DNA of 64,000 nt from Guadua angustifolia (GCA_036346375.1 CM070501.1:54291326-54355325), one strand, 5' to 3'. Shown: positions 47,485-59,740, numbered from the stretch's first letter. Numbers and translations: made by a program. Notes: generated by a model from the letters alone, not told the origin.

Positions 47485-47670
47485 GCTCATTAAGGGTGGG
47501 TATTTTTAAATTAAAATCGAATCGAATCGAATAAACTGATTATTTCGGTTTTTTGGTTTCGATTTACGGTTCGGTTTTTATTTTAATACTATTTAGTTTT
47601 CGGTCTATTGTTCGGTTTTGAAATTTTAGAAACTGAAATCACCGAATAAATCGATCAGTTCATACCTCAG
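47485..47670. mobile_element. hAT-like terminal fragment
   Basis: Sequence starting taagggtgggtatttttaaa with repeated aatcgaatcg, ttcggtttt and accgaataaatcg resembles the ends of the element at 26728-27765. It may be a small complete MITE. The ends are uncertain. Confidence 0.4.
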
Positions 47671-47691
47671 CGCTCAGCGCATCGCATAGCA

Positions 47692-47820
47692 ATGGCCCAC
47701 GGCCCAGCCAGCCAACCCTAGTTCGATTTCCAATTGAGCAACGGCCCACGGCCCAGCCAACCAACCCTAGTTCGGTTTCTGGTTGAGCAACGGCCCACGG
47801 CCCAGCCAGCCAACCCCATC
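47692..47820. repeat. Tandem repeat, about three 55-bp units
   Basis: caacggcccacggcccagcc followed by aaccctagttcggtttctgg is repeated about three times with minor changes. Confidence 0.8.
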
Positions 47821-48099
47821 GGTGAGCCTCCGCCACTGGTTTTGGTCTCGTCGAGTTTGCCTTGAAGCCCTCTCCGTTTTGCCCTTTGTCCGAGGCCTCG
47901 TTGAGGTTTCGCTACCGCCTCCGTCTTTTGCTCTGGCGACCTTTACGGGTTTAATTGCCGACTTCGCTAGCCGGTGGCCATCCAATCTTTCGCCGACGCA
48001 CCAGATCGGACCACGTCACCGCCGCTGCGTCCATACCCCTCCGCCACCCTATCTCTCTCGGGCTCATCGGATGAGCGCTGCGTGGCTAGCCCATGGCAA

Positions 48100-50115
48100 C
48101 GCCCCATCAGCCGCCGCGTCATCGCCGAGTGTCGTGCCATGTCATCGCCACGCTAGCCCTAGTGCTGCGTTGGCCGCCACCTCAGCTGGTCCGCCGCGTC
48201 ACCCAGTCATCCTCTCGGTGATCCCAGTCCACCGTGAGTCGAGCCTCTGACTTGTGGGCCCCATGTGTCAGCCGCATTTCTTTTCCTCTTTTCTGATTTT
48301 CCTGAAAATCTGAAATTCTAGCCAATCACGTGTTGACACGTGTCATCCCTTTTGATTTTCTCTCCCGAGAGACTTTCAGGAGACCATTCTTCTTCGTCCG
48401 AGCTCCGATTGCAGTGATTCAAATTTCTAAATTAATCTAAATTAATGATCTATCTTCCAGTATCATTATTTTTAATTTTTGAATTTTGTTTGAATTTGTT
48501 TTATTTATTTGTTCTCGTTTCACGTGTAGACGACACAGTCGAATCGCAGGCGAATCATCAGGCAGAGGTAGAATCAGCAGGAGTCAACGAAGGCAAGTCT
48601 TCCTTGAAATATTGATCCCAAATTTTGTGAAAAACATTATGTTGTTTTAAATTATGCATGCTTGTTATTTTGCAATGTACTTTAATTGTAGTTTAGGGTG
48701 CAATTAAATTCTAAAACTTGTTATACCCTCATTGATGTTGCTTATGCCAAACCTTTGACACCCTAGATGATATCTAGCTACTTTATCTGGTGATAACCAA
48801 TAGTGTAGCATAGGACGGTAGAATTGTTTAGTCTAGCTTAAACGTTTCGGTATTATGCCATTATGGAAAAAAAATTCAAACCTTGTTCAAACTTATTTGT
48901 TGAGTTGGGGCAATTGGTATTGCTGCTGTTATTAAAATGAAATAAAGTGGAAATGGCTTAGACCAGGGCGGATGGATGTTGGATGGGTGCTGGATGCACG
49001 AGACCTTGTAAAGTGAATGTTCCGCCCTAGTCAATTAAGGACCAAAACATGTGTTACCATGGACCAAGCACTACCGTACAACCACAAGTCTATATGGGCA
49101 CGATCTGATTAATTAATTTGTATGTCTCGTTATTGACATCGCCATTTGGTTGAATGTTGGTGCCGGATGTAGACACTCGTAAGGCGCAAGAGGGGGCATC
49201 TGTACTAGGTGGCTAGAACCCTAACAACGTTGAAACCTTAGCGGGCGAAATTAGTAGCGAGGTTGTGCATTGTAAAAGCCTTGTCATGATCTCTCTGCCG
49301 ACACACCAAAGGAAGTGTGTTAATTGTATGGTGACAACAGTCGATCATGTCTTGTGAGTAAAGTTGTACACACTCTGCAGAGTTAAAACTATTTAAGTAG
49401 TCGTGCCTACGGTCATGGACAGGCAAGGTACGCTAGCACATTGTTGACCTGATGGTTTTGTTTTAAATAAAAATGATGGTTTGGGAATCCGTAAGTGGAT
49501 GGAACTCTCGGGTTTTGGTTTGGCGGTTGGAGCCAATCAGGTGGTTGGAACCTGTGTAGTTGTTATATCAAAATTCAATTACTATTCTATTTCATTTTTG
49601 TTAAATGATGCTTTGTGAAATTACTATTGGTATTTAAAGTTAAATTCTGCTTTATGCTAAAGGAACCATATCATGCCTTCAATTGTTTGGCCATGCATAT
49701 AGTTATCATGCATTATATTTTCAAGACTTGCGGAGTACATTTTGTACTCACCCTTGCAACATCCCAACTTTCCCACGTAAGTGTGTGTTAAAGCTGAAGG
49801 TGATTACGAGTTCTATGCTTGTGGTTATGATGAAAGCGATCCGACTAATAGGACGCTGCACTTCTAGTCGATTAACTGTTGGGCATATGGATTGGCTTAT
49901 TCTGCTGCTATTTTATTTCCGCTGCTTCTTATTGAACTCAAGTCATGAGGCTGGTTTATTTATAATAATGTGGCCATAACGTTAAATTTTTCTGCTTAAT
50001 TAATATTATTTGATTCGTGATATGATTATGTTATCATCACTATTTTCACTGTATATGCTATCAAACTAACATGGTTATATACAGAGTATTCCAATTTAAA
50101 AATCCGATGCCGACA
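48100..50115 (+). repeat. LTR-like dispersed repeat, copy 2
   Basis: Homologous to 33118-35290 in the same orientation, with shared blocks at 48340-48450, 49015-49130, 49175-49330 and an end near 50045. It has no protein domain. GC-rich frames at 47783-48250 precede it and are not recognised. Confidence 0.65.
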
Positions 50116-51190
50116 TAAACCGACCAGGCCTACCGTTCACATGCTTCGTTCTTCTCAGGCTCAGAAGTCCGAGAGAAAACGAGGTCTAGAGCGATTATTT
50201 CCAGCCTTGTTTCCGGATCGCTTTACTAGTAGTGTTATTCGCCGTACGGTTATGTCGGAATGGGATCCTTTATGACCAATGATTTGCAACTTCTCCGCGT
50301 GCAAATGTTCTGCAGCCACGCAGAAAAGCTCAAAAGCACCGGAAAAAGTGTGTGCTAATCTACTCGAATGAACTGTCTAATTGGCGAATTGAGGCCTCAC
50401 TTTTTGTAGCTGCAAAAGTGAAATAAACCGACACTGTAACGTCAGTCTGCATCAATAGCTGCTCCAGCTGCTTCTTCATTCTGAGCTTAAATGCAACCCC
50501 GAACTGACAGGCAGGAGTACACTGCACAGTCGAGTCCAACTAACCTTACTTTCACGGATTAATTTAAATCACTTACTCCCTCTAACTCCATATTTAATTC
50601 ATTTTTGACATTGACGTAATCTTTAAGTGACATATTGTTGACTATCGATTTCTATGAAAATATGTTGATTGACATAAAAATAATTATACACTATGAAAGT
50701 ATATTTTATGATAGATGTAGCCATATCAATTTCATGTCGTCAATTTGGGTAATTCTTTGTATGTTAATGGTTAAACCTAAAAATACTGGATCAACACGGA
50801 TTCTAAGATAGCTTATTTTTTGAATCCAAGGTAATATGCAGTATATATAATACTAATAATAATACATTATGTGCAAGTTGATGCTGGTATGATACGCCCC
50901 TTGATGTCCAGCTACCAAGAGAGTGTGATGAGGAGCGGCCAGCAGTGTGATAACTCTCCCGTGGTCCTTCCTTCCATCAGGGAGTTGACAGTTTTCGCTC
51001 CCGCCGAATGAAAACAATACTTTGGCCACCGAGTTAAGTAGACAATTTAGTAAAGGGAATAAAATGCAATTTATTCATCAACCACAGGTTATTTATGTGT
51101 GATCCTTGTCAAGGACGTCCAACGCAGCATCGAGTCATTGTTCCATTTCAGTAGAACCTGGAGCTGTAAGTGTATTTTCAGTTGTCTGCC
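50116..51190. other. Intergenic, no gene recognised
   Basis: 50570-50830 contains cttactccctctaactccat and AT-rich sequence typical of decayed Stowaway-like MITEs. No gene was recognised. Confidence 0.3.
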
Positions 51191-51194
51191 TCTA

Positions 51195-51795
51195 GATTAC
51201 TAGTCCTTCTGTCTAAGTTTATAAGACATACTCTCTTCGTTTATTTTTATAAGGCGTGTTTTAACTTTGTATAAGGATTAAGTTTGTGTTGAAATTGAAA
51301 AAAATGTAAGAGAAAATGAATTAGATGACTCCACTTAATTGTTTTGAAAGATAAAAGATTTCCAAATGAAAGATATACTTTGTGCAGGTGATAATGAATA
51401 AATGTATATGGTAATAAATAGGGATATAGAAAGAAGTGTTTTATTAAATCTACGTGCAAACCTTATATTTGTGAACAAAATCATTCAAAAAATAAGTCTT
51501 ATAAAAGTGAACGGAAAGAGTATTTCTTTTTGCACATAGATCAAGAAGATATTAAAAAGGATTAGATTACCTATAATTATTATCATTAAGCACTATATTC
51601 AATACATATACGTAGAGAATACAAAGTAAAGATGGATATTTATTAGGGTTATATAAGGAACTTTACACTAATTTTGCAATTGAACATAAAATACATCCTA
51701 TAGTTATGGATAAAATCTAAAAAAATACGTCTTATAAATTTGGACATAGAGAGTAAATCATAGCTTATAAATTTGGATAGAGGGAGTAAATCATT
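51195..51795. mobile_element. Nested Stowaway-type MITEs
   Basis: Repeated ends such as ctgtctaagtttataagac, cgtttatttttataaggcg and inverse forms (cttataaatttggacatagagagta, cttataaaagtgaacggaaag) mark two overlapping inverted-repeat elements of the CTCCCTC-ended Tc1/Mariner-type MITE class. The boundaries are approximate. Confidence 0.6.
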
Positions 51796-51884
51796 GTATT
51801 TTTTTTTTTGCTTTATGTAATTCTGGGTTATTATACTAGTAGACAATTCAAACTGTCCCAAAAATCGCATAATTCTTCTACCTA

Positions 51885-53645
51885 CTCAGCACTTTTAAAA
51901 AACAGCCGAGCTGTGATTATATTGAGAAGGGAAAAGAAAGGAACATCGTTTTTAGAGATTACAAGGTGCAGGATACTGCACCCAAGGTAAAGAAGCGAGT
52001 GATTTGAGATAAAAGAAAAGAACCAAGCAAAAACAACAGATTTTTTAGATGCTTTGCAACTGCGAATACCCAATTAGAAGCCTCATATTTGACCAATTGC
52101 ACAATTTCTTCATGGGTTGCACAAGCTATACGAAAAACTCTATTATTACGCTCTTTCCACTATTGCTAGCAAGTCAGGATGATTAAGGTTTTGACGCCTT
52201 TCCGAAGGGCTAGTGCCTGGTGGACAGTCTAGCAGCTGCAGGTTCCATTGTTCGAGGTTGGTGGGAAGATACGACTGGTCCGGCTGGAGTGACGATATGC
52301 GAACCTAGCGTGCAATGGATGACCACAACTGTCGAACCTAGGGACAATTGACAAAAAGATGGAAAACTGTTTCTAAGCTTCGACGGCACATTGGGAAGAA
52401 GTATTGATTATGCCATCTCCTGATCTACAAGCGTTGTGCTGTCCACAAATGATTTTGTTGTGCAAGCCAGAAGAAGACTTTACATCGCAGCAGTGCTCAT
52501 GCCGACCAGATTGTGGTCATGAAGGATTTCTGGATGCTTCCAATGAACTGCATATGGTACACCGATTTAGCTGAGTATGTGCCTTTAGGGGAGTGTATCC
52601 ATGTGATGACGTCATTCGTGTCTGGTCAAAGTGGCACAGATTGAATTTTGGTCCAAAGACAGACATATTCCTGTATGAGCTGCGGATCGAGAATGTGGCG
52701 TATGTCTCGTACCCAAATGTTGTTTTGCAAGGCGTTCGCCACCGATCTTGTCTTCCTCTTGGAGTGGCTATATAGGCGCGGCACAATTTGGGATGGTACT
52801 ACACCTTGAAGCCATCTAGCAGTCCAGAAGGTCGTGTTGCGGCTATTTCCAATATTGACTATGGTTGCCGCCGTGAAGAGCATGCGATCAATCTTGTCAC
52901 ACGCCATCTGCAACCCATTCCATGGCCTTTCTAGGTCTGTGTTCATGAGCCACAGCCAGCGCAGTCGAAGCACTCACGCGAACCTATCAAGGTTAACGAC
53001 TCCTAAGCCTCCCATTTGAAGCGGGCGGCAAACAGTTGTCCACCGCACCTTGCAATTACCACCATGCATCACTCCATGGCCTGCCCATAGAAATGCCCTC
53101 CTCATCCTGTCAATATTTGCGATGAACTTCCTCAGCGCCTTCAGCGCCGTTAGAAGGTAGATTGGGATCGAGGAGAGCACTGATTTGACCAAGATCAGTC
53201 ACCCTAAGGGTGACGTGGCCTGTCTGCCAAGTTGCCAGACACCACGCCACTTTATCCTGGACGGGCTGCAGGTGGGCACAACGAAGGCGACATAGTCTAA
53301 GAGGAATGCCCAGGTATTTGATAGGAAAAAGTGATATATCCCTAGTGAATGGCTGCAAGATATTGTCTAGATGAAAGCCTTGGCACCGTATTGGCACTAT
53401 GGAGCTCTTTTCCATGTTGACTCGCAGGCTAGAGGCCTATCCGAAGTGATACAGAATGTCAATAAGGGCCTGTAGCTCCTCCTTGACCAGGTTAAGGAAG
53501 ATGACATCATCATTTGCATAGAGGGAGAGCCGGAGGAAGCTTGCACGTCCTCTGAGAGGTGATAGGACCCCGTCTTCAGTTGCTTTTTTAGGATGTGGTG
53601 TAGCGCCACTCGGGGGTTGATCGAACCGTCGGCTGGAGCCGCTCA
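51885..53645 (-). mobile_element. LINE retrotransposon, 3' half (RT end, zf-RVT domain, 3' UTR), degenerate
   Basis: Minus strand, 5' to 3': late RT (ALHHILKK, then LYANDDVIF, where the first Asp of YADD is Asn; 53512-53514), FPIKYLGIPLRLCRL (about 53310), VLSSIPIYLLTALKALRKF, LWAGHGVMHGGNCKVRW, PLQMGGLGVVNL, LRLRWLWLMNTDLERPW, the zf-RVT-like KCKVFFWLAQQNHLWT (about 52460), and a 3' end with LLNIITARLFF-type sequence near 51890. Stops and frameshifts make it inactive. It begins where the plus-strand fragment at 53650-57175 ends in domain order. Confidence 0.85.
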
Positions 53646-53649
53646 AGAG

Positions 53650-56600
53650 ACTGCTCTCCCCGTGCTACACAGTCTAGCTGTCGTACTCGCTCCCCGGGCC
53701 GGCATGGCATAAGCTCAGCTACTGAGTTGTCACTTTGTCAGGATGTATGTGGCTGATCTGGTCGCTTGCCACTTGGGGTTGGGAGGCAGGCCTTTTTCCA
53801 TCAACGCGCCAGATCCCCTAGTCCATCTATGCGGCTCTTCATCGAGTGCGGCCATCCGATGGGGCTGCCCACACAGGGGCAGATCGATGGAAAGGCGGGC
53901 GAGCCGCTTCACTCGGCATCAGGAAGCCCGGTCTGAATCAAAAAAGTCGCCAGCTTTTGCCCCGGCTATAGTCCCAGTGCTCTTGGAAGAGTTAGCTGCC
54001 ATGCCCCAGCTCCTTTTCGCTCAGGACTTTGCTACTCGCTAGAAGGTTTGGATGGCCGTTTCCCGTCTCCAGTGTTCATACCACTAGCTGAGGGATGCAA
54101 CTATACTGCCCCTGCTTTATGCCTTGCTGTTCGTGACCACCAAGGGTCGGTCCTTACAGTCCTACTGCCCAGCCCTGACAAGCAACCAGAGGACTTGCAC
54201 CTGCATCTAGGCAATTCGGTGCACGTGCATGGGACCATGCTCGCGCCCAATAATTGTTCTGCTCTCATCCCAGGTGACTTGCAAGACCAGGCAACAAAAA
54301 AACACTCTGTGTTCAGCACTCACCAAAAGTCCTCCTCAGGTTGCTCTCACCTGCCTGCCACGGACAGCTTGCAAGTGCCACCCCCAAGCCAAAATTTCCA
54401 ATTTTTTCCGCACGAGGTCTTCACTCAGCCACCGCAGCCCATCCTCCAACTGCCTCAGCATAGTCCAGTTGACTAGCACTCAGGCTTGCAGACGGCCAAT
54501 TTCGTGTCCGACGCTAAGGCCGGCGGAGCAAGTGCCAAGGCAGCCTGGGCCAGCACCTTCCCACATCGCAGCAAATGCCTGGCGTCCAAGGTTCAGTCAG
54601 TGCCAACTTGCAGAATGGCACATCACTTGCTGGTGCATCGCCTCGGCTTCTACTCGCCAAAAGCGAAAGAACCATCCTAGGAAGCTCTACAACAATACTT
54701 CAAGCTGTTTGGTGACCCGCTCTCAGATAGCGCCATAGCGGCCTTAAAAAACATTTGTCGCATCGATGAGCAAGGCCAACAGATCATGCAGGATACTGTG
54801 TGTATGGCAGGGGAACCAGTGCTAGGCGATGACTGATCAGAATATCACAGAAATTGAAGGGCATCGAGCGACCTGCACAGTCCTAACCAATGGAATTCCA
54901 CTTTTGCTTCCAAGTTCCCTATCACTCACTGCCACTTGCAAATCTTTCGCTTTTTCTCATCTTATACCTACATGTCCTGGGCTAGAAACCTTTTGCTGTT
55001 ACATATGTCGCTCACTGCAAATGATAGGTGCCCGGCTAGAAGTCTCTGGTATACCACATGTAGCTTCCTGTGCCTCTTCTCTTCATGGAACCACCTGGGC
55101 ACTAATCATTGTAAACTGCTACTTGTGCTCCGCCTTGCCTCTGTCAGTGCATATTAGTATTATCATAGTTTTCCTTCATAACTCATGGGTGACTGCACTG
55201 TGTTTGACATGGAACGTTCGTGGGCTAAATGGAGGGGCTAGATGCGCCACGGTTCGACAAATTCTGCAAGCCACCCGACCTGCCATCGCCTGTTTCCAGG
55301 AATCTAAGCTGCAGCATGTTGACCAGTCCTTAATTCAGCAAATTGGTGGCCAGAGGCTCAGCTCCGCTTTCCACCTGCCAGCTCAGGGTGTAAGGGGAGG
55401 GATAATTCTTCTCTAGGATGAAGACATGGTCAAACTAGCGAACCCGATCTCCCGCTCCTATTCCCTTACAGCGAATGTCTCTATCTGAAGCAATGATGAG
55501 TTTTTCCTCATAACTGCGGTCTACGGCCCGACAAACGACTAGGAAAAGACTTCGTTCTTGCGAGAGCTAGCATCTCTTGCTTCCTCAGCTTGCGAACCTT
55601 GGCTTGTCCTCGGTGACTTCAACCTCATTTATGAAGCAAGAGACAAGAATAACTCAAACCTCAATCATCGTCTAATGGCAGATTTTCGTGCCACAATCAA
55701 TCACTGTGCGCTTCGGGAAATCCCACTGCAAAACCGAAAGTACACCTGGAGCAGCGAACGGAATGAACCGACTCTTGTCAAGCTCGATCGTGTTTTCTGC
55801 AACCACCATTGGGACACCATATTCTTAAACCATTTGTTGCAGGCTCTATCCTCCTCCATATCCGATCATTGACCGCTCTTGCTAACTAGCGAAGATGGTC
55901 CCAGGAGACCTCGCGCGTTCAGGTTTAAAAATTTCTAGCCTCACATCCCGAGGTTCCGCCACATAGTTCAGCAGGCGTGGAACGAACCGACCCTTCACGC
56001 GGATCCGTTCAAACGGATCGCACACAGACTTCGTAAGACTACGAGGGTGCTTTGCCCATAGAGCGCCTATTTTTTTAGTGAAACTAAGCAGCAGCTCCTC
56101 TTGGCAAACGAGGTCATCCTGCGACTGGATGTGGCCCAGGAGTCAAGCGCTCTCTCCCAGGCCGAGCAGCATTTCCGCGAGCAGCATTTCCGCAAGGCAC
56201 TGAAATTAAGAGTCTTTGGCCTTGCCGTCGTAGAAAAGGCGCGAACGAGGCAGGCCTCTCGAGTCACTTGGCTCAAAGAGGGGGATGCGGAGTTGCGGAC
56301 ACCCGATTTTTCCAACTCAAGGCCAATGGTTGTCATCAAAAAAATTATATCCAGTCCTTGCAGAATGACCAGGGCATTGCCACTCTCCACAAGGACAAGG
56401 AAGAAATTCATTTTTCATCGCTCCTAGGTACAAAAAATTTACGCACTTTGGACATCAACTGGCAGCGACTGAACCTCCCTACCATCACATGGGACACCTG
56501 GATGTGGCCATCACATAGGAAGAGGTACTGCATGCAATCTACCGCCTTTCGCTGGGGAAGGCCCCTGGGCTGGATGGATTCACTATAATTTTCTACAAGC

Positions 56601-57175
56601 ACTGTTGGGAAATAATCAAGCATGACATAATGGCTGTGGTCAGCAGTTTTCAAATTCGCTCTGTAGGAGCTTTTACCATCCTCAACACTGCCTCCATTGC
56701 TCTGATTCCCAAAAACAAAATTTCGACCGGGGCCTCTGACTACCGCCGATCAGTCTGATCCACTCTGTTGCAAAGATCATATCCAAAGTGCTGGCTTTGC
56801 GCCTATCCACGCATATTGATGCGCTTATCTTAAAATCCCAGAGCGCTTTCATCAAAGGTCAAAGTATTCAAGATAATTTCCTAAGTATTCCGTAACCAGG
56901 CAAGGCTTTATCATAGAACACATACCCCGGTCTTGATGCTCAAGCTGGACATTGAAAAAACCTTTGATTCCATATCTTAGGAATACCTACTAGACCTCCT
57001 GCAGGCGCGTGGCTTTAGGCCTCGATGGTGCCAGTGGCTCTTCGCCTCTTTTGCGTCGGCTTCATCACCTATCCTTCTTAATGGGGTGTTAGGAGGCCAA
57101 ATCAAACACCAATATAGCTTGCGACAAGAAGACCCGTTATCGCCGTACCTACTCGGCACTTTGAGTTGCCATTAT
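53650..57175 (+). mobile_element. LINE retrotransposon, 5' half (ORF1 region, endonuclease, early RT), degenerate
   Basis: The ORF1-like region (about 53740-54830) is broken and has no clear motif. ORF2 starts with an apurinic-type endonuclease (LTWNVRGLNGGARCATV, 55201; FQESKL; LVLGDFNLIYEARDKNN, 55600; SSISDH, 55855-55871), then early RT (GKAPGLDGFT, about 56553; ALIPKNKIS; MLKLDIEKTFDSIS, about 56940; LRQEDPLSPYL, about 57120-57152), where the homology stops. Many stops occur. The 3' RT half is missing here but is found on the opposite strand at 51885-53645. Confidence 0.85.
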
Positions 57176-57296
57176 ACGGCACTCAGAATATATTGTTTAT
57201 ACCGGCTAGATATTGTTGTTTTTTCTTTGTATTTTTTCCTTTCTGCTATCTATCTGATGGAGAGATTAAATTCTCAGCCTTCGCGCGGACACAACC
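57176..57296 (+). promoter_or_regulatory. Short upstream region of PNGase A-like copy 2
   Basis: Only about 120 bp separates the last recognisable LINE RT codons from the ATG. A TATA-like tttata (about 57195) and a pyrimidine-rich leader are present. Transcription from this short region or from within the LINE is an inference. Confidence 0.3.
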
Positions 57297-59042
57297 ATGC
57301 ATTCCCTCCACACCGAAACCATGCCTACCTCATCTGCTCCCCTCGTCCTCCTCTGCTTCACTCTGCTCTTGCACGTCCACTCCTCAGTTGCTTTGCCTCA
57401 CGACCCCCGGCTCTCTGTCGAGGACATCGCGGCGGTTGAGGCGGCCCTGCCGTCTCTCCAGCGCGCAAAGACCACCTTCTTCGAGGTCGACCGGCCGCTC
57501 CGCCCGCCGCGGGGGAGCTCCGGGCCCTGCTCCACGCTCCTCCTATCTCACTCCTTTGCCTTCACGCTCACCAAGCCGCCTGTGACAGCCGCCTACTCGC
57601 CGCCGTCTTGCCTGCTCGATGCCGGCGGCCGCGCGGGGGTTGTCTCGCTCGCGGTTCTCGAGTGGCGCGCCGACTGCCACGGCGTCCAGTACGACCGCAT
57701 CTTCGGCGTCTGGCTCGGCGGGGCGGAGCTCCTGCGCGGCAGCACCGCCGAGCCGCGCCCCGGCGGCGTGACGTGGTCGGTGTCCAAGGACGTCACCAAG
57801 TACGCGTCCCTCCTCGCCACCAGCAACTCTACGCTCGCCGTGTACCTCGGCAACCTCATTGACGACACCTACAACGGTGTGTACCACGCCAACCTCACGC
57901 TCCACCTCTACTTCCAGCGCGCCGCCCGGTCGCTGTCGGCGGCTTCGGCACCCGCCGACCTCGTCGTCCCCGTCTCAAGAAGCCTGCCTCTCAACGATGG
58001 GCTGTGGTTCGTGGTCGACAACGCCACCGACGTCGAGTCCGCGCGCCTTTCGGTGCCGGCGAACGCGTACCGCGCGGTTCTTGAGGTATACGTCTCGTCC
58101 CACTACTCCGACGAGTTCTGGTACATGAACACACCGGACCAGAACGGGCCGTTCCGCGAGGTCACCGTCCATCTCGACGGCGAAGTCGTGGGTGCCGTGT
58201 GGCCGTTCCCGATAATTTACACCGGCGGCATCAACCCCCTCATCTGGCGCCCCATCACCAGCATTGGCTCGTTCAACCTGCCCACTTACGACATCGAGCT
58301 CACGCCGTTCTTGGGCAAGCTCCTGGACGGCGAGGAGCACGAGCTCGGGTTCGCGGTGAGCAACGCGCTGAACTCGTGGTACGTGGACGCGAACCTCCAC
58401 CTCTGGCTCGACCCCGAGAGCTCCACGACCACCGGCGGCCTCATCGCCTACGACGCGCCGAAGCTGGCGGGCAGCATCATCTCTCACTCCGCCGACGGCA
58501 TCGATGGGGAGTACGACGCAACGGCAAGCCGCAACATCTCCGCCACGGGGTGGGTGAGCTCGTCGCGCGGCAACATCACCACCACGTTCACCCAGCGGCT
58601 CACCTACGTGAATACGAACGTGGTGAGCAGCCACGGCAGCGCGCAGGCGATCAACCAGACCATCGACGCGCACACCGACGTCACCGGCGACGGCGCGTAC
58701 GCGCAGCAGCTGCACCAGAGCTTCCCGCTCTTTATTTTCCTGGGCGGAGACGGCACCGGAACCTCCTCGCAGCGGCTGATGCGGCGCGTGGAGATCGGGT
58801 TCGACGAGACGCGGGCGGGAGCCGGCGGGCTCGCGACGAGCACGCTCCGAAACGAGCAGGCGGCGGCGGCGGAGGTGGTACTCCGGGACGATCTGGTGGT
58901 GGGCGCTTCGTGGCGGATGCACCAGGTGTACAAATACGGCGCCAGCGACGGCGGCTGCTACTTGAGGAACGTGACCAGTGTCGGCTACGACGTGCTTTTC
59001 GACCATCATGAGGCGTCGTGCGCCGGGACGAGCCGACGTTGA
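57297..59042 (+). CDS. Peptide-N4-(N-acetyl-beta-glucosaminyl)asparagine amidase A-like protein, copy 2
   Basis: Single-exon gene of 581 aa and a clear paralog of the 39155 gene. Predicted to cleave the amide bond between the N-glycan and asparagine on glycopeptides in the secretory or vacuolar route. The start at 57297 (MHSLHTET) or the internal ATG at 57321 (MPTSSAPLVLLCFTLLL) both lead into a signal peptide; the second gives a more typical one. Domain motifs: FFEVDRPLRPPRGSSGPCST, LEWRADCHGVQYDRIFGVWL, WSVSKDVTKYASLLA, FPIIYTGGINPLIWRPIT, LPTYDIELTPFLGKLLDGEE and a C-terminal CYLRNVTSVGYDVLFDHH. It lacks the C-terminal Ala-rich extension of copy 1. The frame is intact, with no sign of decay despite the adjacent LINE. 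Confidence 0.92.
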   Translation: MHSLHTETMPTSSAPLVLLCFTLLLHVHSSVALPHDPRLSVEDIAAVEAALPSLQRAKTTFFEVDRPLRPPRGSSGPCSTLLLSHSFAFTLTKPPVTAAYSPPSCLLDAGGRAGVVSLAVLEWRADCHGVQYDRIFGVWLGGAELLRGSTAEPRPGGVTWSVSKDVTKYASLLATSNSTLAVYLGNLIDDTYNGVYHANLTLHLYFQRAARSLSAASAPADLVVPVSRSLPLNDGLWFVVDNATDVESARLSVPANAYRAVLEVYVSSHYSDEFWYMNTPDQNGPFREVTVHLDGEVVGAVWPFPIIYTGGINPLIWRPITSIGSFNLPTYDIELTPFLGKLLDGEEHELGFAVSNALNSWYVDANLHLWLDPESSTTTGGLIAYDAPKLAGSIISHSADGIDGEYDATASRNISATGWVSSSRGNITTTFTQRLTYVNTNVVSSHGSAQAINQTIDAHTDVTGDGAYAQQLHQSFPLFIFLGGDGTGTSSQRLMRRVEIGFDETRAGAGGLATSTLRNEQAAAAEVVLRDDLVVGASWRMHQVYKYGASDGGCYLRNVTSVGYDVLFDHHEASCAGTSRR

Positions 59043-59740
59043 CGCCTGTCGGCGCCTGCGTGGCGCGCGCGCGGGGAGGCGGGTAGCTAGCTCGGATAAC
59101 GGCCGGAGGACAGGGTGTAATGGGAACAGAGATGGGCAAGTGTACTGGCCCTACCGGCTTCATTAAATTGGTCCTGTGTTTCATGTCCTTAGCAAGAATA
59201 AGAAAATGATGTGATGTATGTAACCCCCCAAATGTAAAGGAAATTCTTGATCACATATTCGAAAATTCATTTCAAAAGTGCTAAGTTTTAAGCAAGTTTG
59301 ACGATTCATGGCTGACATTTTTGATTCATTGCTACAATTATTATGACGTGCAACACTTTCTTAGCCATTTGTCCCGTCTGTCGTGCACTTCTGTTGTAGC
59401 CCATTTTTACGAACGTGTGATGATCAATTTGGCTTGCCAGTTGTGCCACACTTTTAGCAGACAACTGCGGTAAAGCGCGGCAACCGCCCAAACGTTCGTG
59501 GCTGACAGTATTTGGTTGGTACGGTTCACAGTTTCTTAGCCCCGTGCCGTCGTATACTTGTGTTGCAGTCAAATTTTATGAAAAGTATGGCAACCACCCG
59601 AACATATATGACTTGACCTTTCATAATCAAGTGCTTGGTTAATTGTCACAGCTATGAATACATGATATATCAAAGATTCAGTTTTCTTACTAACTTTACA
59701 ACACATGTTACCATAAAAAGTCGGATGTTGTCTAGTGTAA
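59043..59740 (+). other. 3' flank of PNGase A-like copy 2
   Basis: Probable 3' UTR to about 59220 (aagaataagaaaatga). Beyond it no gene is recognised. Confidence 0.3.

Noticed and set aside
47783..48250. 155-codon plus-strand frame
   Set aside because: It overlaps tandem repeats and the start of the LTR-like repeat and lacks any motif.
53650..57175. An active LINE or a host endonuclease gene
   Set aside because: The endonuclease motifs are good but stops interrupt the frame repeatedly and the RT is truncated.
57975..59011. Minus- and plus-strand frames (344 and 270 codons) over PNGase A-like copy 2
   Set aside because: Both are shadows of the conserved amidase frame; the peptides are Arg/Ala-rich with no motif.
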